Of a DNA stretch of 64,000 nucleotides, positions 56,634 to 64,000 are shown in pieces (position 1 is the stretch's first letter; the number at the start of each line of letters is the position of its first letter). Where the stretch lies: NCBI GenBank assembly GCA_900095095.1, contig FMBT01000385.1, forward strand, positions 62,001-126,000. The letters are read 5' to 3'. Under the pieces are notes generated by a model that saw only the letters and a list, made by a program, of their open reading frames with translations, had not been told where the DNA came from and did not search any database. Origin of the DNA: Fragilariopsis cylindrus CCMP1102. Taxonomy: Eukaryota; Bacillariophyta; Bacillariophyceae; Bacillariales; Bacillariaceae. Both the position numbers and the translations under genes were made by a program.

Positions 56634-58356
56634 TCAGCAGCGACAACGGCAATCCGACCAACCGACCAGTGCAGGACGCCAGGAAATAACACCTAGAAGA
56701 CGAAGAAAACGCAGACAGGATCTCAATGAAAACCAAAACGCCTTCTTTCAATCCAACAACTCCCGAGCGAATCCCTACACCGAAGAGCAGGCAGCCAAGG
56801 ACAGTGAAGCCTTCGGCGACGACTATCCACCATCACCCGGAAAAAATTGCACCCTCATCACTTTCCAAAACATCGGCCCACAAAAAGATACTTTTTTCGA
56901 CCACAAATCAGATAAAACGTCAAAAGCCTTCAAGGAAAGCCAGGCAGGTATAGCGTTATATGCAGAAATCAGCCTAGTAGAATCGAAACTAGAAGCAGCA
57001 GACCGCTTCAGCACCAGAATGAAAAGGGATTCACCACACTCCTTTTCAAATGTAACAAGCAACATCCACGAAAAAGAAGCCACGATATGGAACCAGGCAG
57101 GAGGAGCGGCATTCACTCTCCAGAACAACATCAAAGCCCACCAAACAACCTACGGAGAAGACTCAACAGGACTAGGAAGATGGACGTGGACTAGACTCAG
57201 AGGAAAAGCCACGACCTTCACTACAATAATTTCAGCGTACCGTCCATGCAAAAACGGCACGGGACTCAGTACAGTTTGGTCACAGCATTGCAGATACTTC
57301 CGAGAAAGTGATAGCATCAAACTACCAAACCCGATCGACGAATTCGACAGGGACCTCATCCACGAAGTGGAAAAGCTGAAACTGCGAGGCGACAACATTA
57401 TCATAGGAATTGACATGAATGCTGATGTAAGGAAAAACAATTTGACGACACAACTTCAACAGCTCCACCTACGAGATGCAATCTTAACAGCACACCCAAC
57501 AAAGTCCCCTCCAGCAACATTCAACCGCAACCGATCCCGTATCCCCATCGACAGTATGTGGGTCTCCCCCAACTTAGAGATAACAAGAGCAGGGTACATG
57601 CCATTCGACGGCGGCTTACCAGCAGCACCATCAGACGGACACAGAATGCTGTGGTTAGAAGTGGACAACTTCTCCTTTTTAGGCAAACACATTCCTACTT
57701 CCACTCCCCCACTGGCAGTCAGTAGGGTCAAATCACATGACCCAAGAAGCAGGCGAAGGTATCAGCGACTGGTACGGAAAGAATACAAAAAGCACCGCGT
57801 CTTCAAAATAACAGAGAACCTGGCCAAGGCACAAGCATTTTTCCTAACCAACGACCCAACCGCCTATGACAATGGCGTGCCCTTTGTAGCCGCGGATGGT
57901 GTATCGGTAGAGTGGTCTGGTGTGCATCCTGACTTCGTAATACCAAGAACAACTCTATTCACAATTCCAGAAGAAGAAATAGCAGAAGGTGCAACATACC
58001 AACAAAAAAGAAAGCTTCATCATGCAATCCTCGACAAAGCAGAAAACTCCATTCATAATATATCTAGAAACATCCGCAAAGGAGTAGACAAAAAAATGAG
58101 ACAGATTTACGCAGGAGCTACCGCATACTCACCAGACAACCAGGGTCTACGAGATACAGTCACATTTTGGTCTCGCATGGTCAAATTGAAAAAGAAAGTC
58201 AACACAAGTCGCACAACCTTGAAACGATTGGCAAAGAAACTGAAACTACCTTGGCTCGCCAATTCAAACACTTCACTCCAAACAGCAAAAGAGAAGCTCA
58301 CAGAAGCGTACACAGAAATGAAAAAGGGAAAACCACTGGCAGAAAAAAACGGTTGA
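56620..58356 (+). CDS. LINE ORF2, endonuclease part
   Basis: ATG 56620 (MTISSQQRQR) overlaps the ORF1 stop by 14 nt in a different frame, so translation may depend on reinitiation. An APE-type endonuclease is indicated by CTLITFQNIGPQ, YAEISLVESK, EATIWNQAGGAAFTLQ, IIGIDMNADVRKNN, IPIDSMWVSPNLE and PSDGHRMLWLEVD, the last matching the SDH catalytic motif (here SDGH). The frame stops at TGA 58354-58356, just after the heptamer AAAAAAC, and the RT frame takes over at -1. Confidence 0.8.
   Translation: MTISSQQRQRQSDQPTSAGRQEITPRRRRKRRQDLNENQNAFFQSNNSRANPYTEEQAAKDSEAFGDDYPPSPGKNCTLITFQNIGPQKDTFFDHKSDKTSKAFKESQAGIALYAEISLVESKLEAADRFSTRMKRDSPHSFSNVTSNIHEKEATIWNQAGGAAFTLQNNIKAHQTTYGEDSTGLGRWTWTRLRGKATTFTTIISAYRPCKNGTGLSTVWSQHCRYFRESDSIKLPNPIDEFDRDLIHEVEKLKLRGDNIIIGIDMNADVRKNNLTTQLQQLHLRDAILTAHPTKSPPATFNRNRSRIPIDSMWVSPNLEITRAGYMPFDGGLPAAPSDGHRMLWLEVDNFSFLGKHIPTSTPPLAVSRVKSHDPRSRRRYQRLVRKEYKKHRVFKITENLAKAQAFFLTNDPTAYDNGVPFVAADGVSVEWSGVHPDFVIPRTTLFTIPEEEIAEGATYQQKRKLHHAILDKAENSIHNISRNIRKGVDKKMRQIYAGATAYSPDNQGLRDTVTFWSRMVKLKKKVNTSRTTLKRLAKKLKLPWLANSNTSLQTAKEKLTEAYTEMKKGKPLAEKNG
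58344..58350 (+). promoter_or_regulatory. Candidate -1 ribosomal frameshift heptamer
   Basis: A AAA AAC in the correct register to the endonuclease frame (GAA AAA AAC GGT TGA). A -1 slip reads on as CGG TTG AAA, exactly the RT frame. An alternative is one missing A in this A-run. Confidence 0.5.
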
Positions 58357-61300
58357 AATTTCTGCGAGAACAGATCAAAAACTTGAAAGACCAAAAAACA
58401 ACACGAAAAACCCTAATCCCATCACAGATCAAATCCCTACTTAAACAACATAGAGCACCGAAAGAATACAGGAAAACACTGATCGACGCACTCGCAAAGG
58501 AACAAGAAATACTAAGAAAAACCCCCGACAAGGCAAAAATAAGGAAGCAAATAGAAGCAAGGATTAAAAGAGAGCAGAAATCGAGAAACATAGGAAAAGC
58601 AGCAAGACACATCCGTCGAAAAGGTCTGAAAGATCCAGTACTACGAGCTGTCGCCAATGACCAACAAGGGAACCCATACGATTGCAACAGCCAAGAGACA
58701 ATGGTTCGAGCCATGGCCAAATCAAACAGTGAGCGCCAACAACAATGCGTACAAACTCCATTTCAAATGGCACCACTACTAGACGTCTTCGGATACCTAA
58801 TGGACAATGACGAAGCGGGACAGCAAGTAATGGACGGTACCTTCATACCACCGGCGGGAACAGACTCAGTGGCAGTCGAACTTCTGGAGACTCTAAAAAT
58901 GGAAGATTCAATTCGAGCCCTAGGACCTCTAGACATGACAATAACACCGGAAGACAATCGAGCAGGGTGGAAAAAGCAAACAGAACGCACATCCTCTGAA
59001 CCCATGGGACTAGGTTTCAACCACTACAAGGCAGCCTGTCTAACTGACGACCTCAATAAGGTCGACACATTCTTCAGAAACTTTCCCCTGCAAATGGGAA
59101 CTTCCCCAAAACTCTGGAAACTAATCACAGACTTCCAAATTTTTAAACGTAGCAATGTCTTCCATGTCGACTCCATGCGTCTCATCCAACTAATGGACGC
59201 CGAATATAACATGAACAACAAAACCCTAGGAAAACGAGTTCTGGCCCATGCAGAAAAAGCCAAAGCGGTATCACCAGATCAATATGGCTGCCGGAAAAAC
59301 CATACAGCGATAAATGCATGCCTCAACAAAGTCCTCCTCATGGACGGAATGCGACAGAAAAAACAAGCTGGAGCAATAGCAATGAACGACGCAAAAGGAT
59401 GCTTTGACAGAATCAATCACACCTTCGCAATTTTGGTTTTAATGAGCTTCGGAGTTTCATCGCTACTAGCACGATCCGTCTTCGAAACACTTCAAACAGC
59501 AGATCATCACATTAAAACAGGATACGGTCGATCAGGTAAAGCCTACGGTAACAATGATGAAGAGGAGCCTCATCAAGGAATAGGACAAGGCAATGGCCTC
59601 GGTCCAACACTTTGGGCCCTACTCTCTTCAATCCTCATAAAAAACATGAAGCGCCACGGTCACGGAGTCAACCTAAGGAGTGCTCTCTCTCTATCGCTGG
59701 TCAGCATAGTTTGCTTCGCATTTGTGGACGACACCGACCTAGCAATAACGGGAAAAGACCGGCTGACAACAGGAGAAGAAGTAATAGAAGAGTTCCAACC
59801 AGCTTTAGACCGATGGGCCCGCAGCCTTATCGTCTCAGGAGGCGCACTTTGCTCCGAAAAATCATTTTGCTACCTTATTGACTTCCAATGGACGGGTACA
59901 GACTGGGAGTACCGATCAAAGGACGACATGCCAGGTTCTTTCACTCTGATAGACAAACACGGTACAAGAAGAGAGTTAAAACGAATGAACGCGGAAGAAG
60001 CCGAAAAAACCCTCGGAGTATACCTTGCGATGGATGGCAACGACGGACGACAATTTCGCCATTTACATGAAGAGGCAGTCAAATTTGGAGACCAAATACG
60101 ATCAAGCAAGTGCGATAATAACACAGCCTTCTACACCTATACAAACTGTTTCTTGAAAAGTATGGAATATTGCATGCCAACCACGGACTTCACAGAGACA
60201 CAATGGAACGACATTCTAAGACCAGCCCTACGAAAAGCTTTGCAAAGATCAGGCATCGCAGCAAATTTCCCTCGCGAAGTTCTATACAGCCCTGATCTAT
60301 ACCAAGGCCTAAACATCTACAACCCGAGATTCTGTGAAGGCATTAAAAAAATATCCACCCTCATTCAAGAATCAGTTAACCAATCATCAACGGGAGACCT
60401 CATCAGGTTAACAGCAGAAGGACTCCGTCTAGAACTAGGAATCCCTTTAATAGCCGGAAGAATCGACTGGAACATAGTTCAAGCATACACAACAAAAGTC
60501 TGGTACCGGGGAGTACTCAACTTTGCCTCAGAACACAACATAGAATTCATAGAAGATTATCCACAAATCCCACTTCTAAGACAAAATGACCAATATATCA
60601 TGCAAGGATTCATAAAAGCTGGCTACAGAAACAAAGAACTCCAAATACTAAACTACATGAGAATGTCCCTAAGAGCCATATCAGTGGCAGACATAACATC
60701 GGTGTCAGGTCTTACAATCAACCACCTTGCATGGGAACTCCGCGAAGGCAACCTACTACGAGAGCATTACGACTGGCCACGCGACCCACCATCATTCACA
60801 AAAAAGCAGAAAGACTTCTGGAAAAAAGCGTTAGGAAATACCTTCATTCGACCTCAATCTATCCTCGAACATAGGATACTGGCCCAACCTGTCTCGACCT
60901 GGCAGTCACTATCAGCATTGGATGATTGGCCCTACTTCTACAACCCAGGTGAAGATCGCCTGTTCAAAAAACACGGCAACTCATGGAAAATCTACAGTCA
61001 TCACAGCGGAAGAGTAAGAAATAGAAAATACAGTTTCAACAACCAAACCTGCGAATCATTACCCACATCGACCAACCTACTTGCATCAGTCAGCCTACGC
61101 CATACCCCAGCCAACAATCCAAATCCAGTCGTACTAGCGAAGGAATGCACCTCCGAATGGCATTACGAAGAACCAGATACCGACCTCGCCTCTTACGATC
61201 CGACAGAAGGTCCATTCGCCTGCATACAAGACGCATTTGACTCTTCCAGGGCCTCCGAAAAAATACTTCTCGACAAAGTCGAACTGCCTGCAGACGACTG

Positions 61301-62789
61301 CCAAGCAATCGCGACAGGAATCTCACAAGGCACAGCTAGAGCCATCAGCGACGGATCTTACGACCCAAACACTCTCAAAGGCACTTCAGCTCTTATAATT
61401 GTGGCAGACAAGGACGACAAACAACCACTCGAGGCTGCCAACTGGGTCCCCGGCCTAGCATTCGACCAATCAGCGTACCGAAGCGAACTCGCAGGAGTTG
61501 CAGGAATTCTTGCAGCAGTTGCAATCATAGTCCAACATTATGAGCTAACTACCGGATCAATAACAATCGCCCTAGATGGCGAATCAGCATTAGATGTTTC
61601 AGCGGCAGCCACAATCATGAATATAGGCCAAGCAGACTTCGACCTCGTCCAAGAAATCAGAACGCGAATCTCCATCCTTCCAATAACAGTAAACTGGAAA
61701 TGGGTTGAAGGCCACCAAGACAGAAAAGGAAAATCAATGGACTGGTGGGCAAGAAAGAATACTATAGTGGACGGCAAGGCAAAAAGCTATCTAAAACAAT
61801 GCAAAAGGGAGAAACGAGTACATCGTCCAGTGCGCCTGCTATACGAAAAATGGGCGGTATACGTAAACGGTATCAAGATATCAAAAATAGACACAGGACC
61901 TCTCTACGCCACCCTGTTTGCCCCTCGATCCTTGGAATACTGGAAAAAACACCACGACATCAAAGTAGATCCACAACACGACACCGATTGGGAAGCAAGC
62001 CAACAAGCAATAAAGAAACTTCCTCAAGGGCAAAAACGATGGTTATCCAAACAAGCTTCAGGTTGCATAGGAGTAGGCCACGTGTTAAAAATAAGAAAAT
62101 GGCAAAACCACTCCCGCTGCCCTCTCTGCAACAAAGACGAGGAAAAAACGTCACACGTTCTTACATGCCAAGATAAAGATTCGAAAGCCAACTTCAAGAA
62201 AAACCTCGATACCATTCTGAAACCAACCCTAGATTCCACCAATACAGCACCGTCACTGTCAAAAGCAATCTTAGAAATCCTACAGATATGGAGACAAGAT
62301 AAGAAAGTCAACCCTTCCGATTTTACACTAAATTTTGGCATACGAGCAGCCATCAAAGACCAGAACAACGGATTGGGATGGACCAACTTCGCACTAGGCA
62401 GATGGAGTCGTAAATGGCAAGTTTCCCAGCAACAATTCTACGACAGAATAAGATCCAAGAAAAAATCAAAGCGATGGGCCGCAGCTATCATTCACAAATT
62501 ACTCTTAACAGCATGGGACCAATGGGATTTCAGAAACAAAATAGCACATAGCGACGAGGGACCAGGAGCAATTGCCCTTCGGCAAAGACTAGATGCAGAA
62601 ATGCTAGAAGAAACGCGCAGCGATAATCGACAAATTCTACGCCAAGATACATTCCTCTTTACAAAATGGACGTACACCGAACTTCAAGCCCTTCCAAGCC
62701 AGCAAAAACAACAATGGCTAAGATCAGTCTTCCAAGCAAGAAAAGCAATTAACTACAATGCACCTACCGTCCCTTATATATCGCGATGA
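58351..62789 (+). CDS. LINE ORF2, reverse transcriptase, RNase H and CCHC part
   Basis: The frame is open from 58167; the part from about 58350 is the continuation of ORF2. A basic linker (KRLKFLREQIKNLKDQK) precedes the RT: DQYGCRKNHTAINACLNKVL, AMNDAKGCFDRINH, HQGIGQGNGLGPTLWALLSS and FAFVDDTDLAITG, with FVDD in place of the usual F/YADD. Then a RNase H domain with ISDGSYD near 61345, YRSELAGVAGILAAV, IALDGESALDVS and WVEGHQD near 61705. The C-terminal finger CPLCNKDEEKTSHVLTC (62119-62169) matches the CCHC of many LINEs. This long frame is unbroken. Confidence 0.9.
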
Positions 62790-62909
62790 GCGTGGCAATG
62801 CAAAACTATTTAGACTAGCACGACTGCCTCGACCTGCTCGTTACCTGCCGGCTGCCAACAGACCCCAATAAGCAACACAGGAAGAGCGCGCGCCAACGTT
62901 CACCGCACC

Positions 62910-62929
62910 AAAAAAAAAAAAAAAAAAAA
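62910..62929 (+). other. Poly(A) tail of the LINE
   Basis: 20 consecutive A's about 120 bp after the ORF2 stop, followed by GATGGTCCAAG. Confidence 0.85.
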
Positions 62930-63217
62930 GATGGTCCAAGAAACACTAAGCTACTGTATCAAAAAAAAAGGGAGAAACGTCTTTCGAAAATATAACATAT
63001 TCCGTTTCGAAACCATGGAGTTTACATCAAAACCAACACAGGCAAACCAGTACACAGGTCTCCAAACAACCTCCCCAGCAAAATACACAGTCATGGCAAC
63101 GTCAACTATCCCTAGGGATCTCTCACAATCCTCAGTTCAGCAATTACAAAAGCAACTTTCACATTCGCCTTACCGATTTCTATTTTCGATAACATCATCA
63201 ATCCCGACATACCAACA

Positions 63218-64000
63218 ATGGCGAAAATAACGAAACCAAATGCATTATGGAACACCTTTAAACCCACCATTGCAGAGCTCCTCAAGAACGACGAAGCAAT
63301 CAAGCAACTAACAGCCGAGTTAGCCACACTGAAAAGAACCGATGCCGCCCTAGACGAAGAAATGAGAGATATCTGTCAAAAATTTTGGGACGAAACCAAT
63401 GAAGTAAAGAACCTACACACAAACGCCACCTCCCACTTCAACTCCTTGCAGGGACAAATCACTGATTCAAAATCTACCATCATGACCATTTACGGGGCCA
63501 TCTCCGGCATTCACTCAACTCTGAAGACACGCCAAGACCAACAAGAGGCAGCCAATACAGCGCACAAGATAGCCGAAGGAGCAACTATCAGTAGACACGA
63601 GCATCTCAAAAGAGTAAGAGAAGCAATAGACTCATACAGACAAGGAGTCGATGCAGCAGAAGGATTACATGCAGATGCAATAATCAAAATTAACGAACTT
63701 CAGGAAACACTTCAGGAGTCACAGTCTGCCACCGAGGAAATTAGCAAGTCTATCGAGGGCCATTTGCCATCATTGAAGAATTTAGATACCAAATACGAAA
63801 AAGTCAAAAATGCGCAAGAGGCAGCCACCTTAAAAACTTCCAACAAGGATAACGAGCTCACAGATGCAACGGAGACAGCGCTAGATGTGTTAGCGGATGA
63901 GATACTCATCAGCGATGGACTCAGAGTTATCAAAAGAGTCCTACTCAGATCATTAGGTAAAAAATTTGGATTCAAGAAGTGGACATGCAGCGACCCCAAC
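63218..64000 (+). CDS. Coiled-coil protein, runs off right edge
   Basis: From ATG 63218 (MAKITKPNALWNTF) the frame is open for 261 codons to the window end. It is highly helical and rich in E, K, A and Q: IAELLKNDEAIKQLTAELAT, NELQETLQESQSATEEISKS, and a last part DEILISDGLRVIKRVLLRSL. The C/A-rich composition matches the LINE, so this is probably ORF1 of another retroelement lying 3' of it, but no diagnostic domain is visible. The stretch 62931-63217 before it holds no sure gene. Confidence 0.55.
   Translation, partial: MAKITKPNALWNTFKPTIAELLKNDEAIKQLTAELATLKRTDAALDEEMRDICQKFWDETNEVKNLHTNATSHFNSLQGQITDSKSTIMTIYGAISGIHSTLKTRQDQQEAANTAHKIAEGATISRHEHLKRVREAIDSYRQGVDAAEGLHADAIIKINELQETLQESQSATEEISKSIEGHLPSLKNLDTKYEKVKNAQEAATLKTSNKDNELTDATETALDVLADEILISDGLRVIKRVLLRSLGKKFGFKKWTCSDPN

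Larger units (their letters stand above)
46150..62929 (+). mobile_element. Non-LTR (LINE-type) retrotransposon with RNase H, split by a nested LTR element
   Basis: A C/A-rich plus-strand island begins around 46150-46300 (the exact 5' end is not resolved). It carries a repeat-bearing 5' UTR, gag-like ORF1 (from 47353; resumes after 53825 to 56633), an APE-type endonuclease ORF, and an RT-RNase H-CCHC ORF ending at 62789. It ends in a 20-A tail (62910-62929). Without the nested 47909-53825 segment it is about 10.8 kb. An RNase H in a LINE with CCHC at the C-terminus is known from several clades, including those of stramenopiles (Ambal-like is a guess). Target duplication not found by eye. Confidence 0.85.

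Noticed and set aside
1-64000. CRISPR arrays, bacterial operons or tRNA genes
   Set aside because: No regularly spaced direct repeats, the genes are spliced and eukaryotic, and I saw no clear tRNA A/B boxes with a cloverleaf.

Overview
The window is nuclear DNA of a eukaryotic alga, most likely a diatom or a close stramenopile relative. The evidence is short GT-AG introns (about 90-240 nt), AT-rich intergenic DNA, many trinucleotide-run proteins (poly-Q, N, S, D/E), predicted signal peptides followed by an aromatic residue as in heterokont plastid presequences (21405 and 10617), and a protein starting MSDLAPFVA (17759) of a type I associate with diatoms. The assignment rests on family recognition by eye. 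Many genes form head-to-head pairs: GH16/DUF2993-like, NUP107/sterol desaturase, two paralogous acidic proteins, two aspartic proteases, and PTH2/NAA30.

Layout. 1-5.1 kb: left edge of a spliced membrane-protein gene, an empty stretch, a poly-Q protein and microsatellites. 5.1-9.1 kb: an AsaB/CmcJ-like oxygenase, a two-exon thioredoxin, a solitary 5S rRNA gene, and a repeat-rich stretch with a small terminal-inverted-repeat element. 9.3-18.5 kb: secreted GH16 glucanase, plastid-type DUF2993-like protein, nucleoporin NUP107 (broken by about seven one-base frame breaks), a sterol desaturase-like enzyme and the MSDLAPFVA protein. 19.6-33.5 kb: a hypothetical protein, an acidic plastid-type protein with four frame breaks, two divergent paralogs of unknown function, dyskerin/CBF5, a tandem zinc-ribbon protein and an EMB8-type alpha/beta hydrolase. 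33.8-41.5 kb: two divergent membrane-anchored pepsin-like proteases (one with a 23-nt microexon), PTH2 and NAA30. 41.6-46.2 kb: AT-rich, with three unrecognised genes.

The right quarter is a nested retroelement. A non-LTR (LINE-type) element runs from about 46.15-46.3 kb to a poly(A) tail ending at 62929. Its first ORF is split by a complete minus-strand Ty3/gypsy LTR retrotransposon at 47909-53820, with LTRs of 190 bp that look identical and a 5-bp target duplication AAGCT. The LINE carries a gag-like ORF1, an APE-type endonuclease, an RT with FVDD, an RNase H domain and a CCHC finger. Its endonuclease and RT frames meet at a canonical slippery heptamer, A AAA AAC, 3 nt before a stop. A coiled-coil ORF runs off the right edge.

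Several conserved genes (NUP107, dyskerin, possibly NAA30) and the young LTR element carry one-base frame breaks, some at homopolymers. Uncorrected indels in the assembly are the simplest explanation, though the breaks are unevenly distributed.
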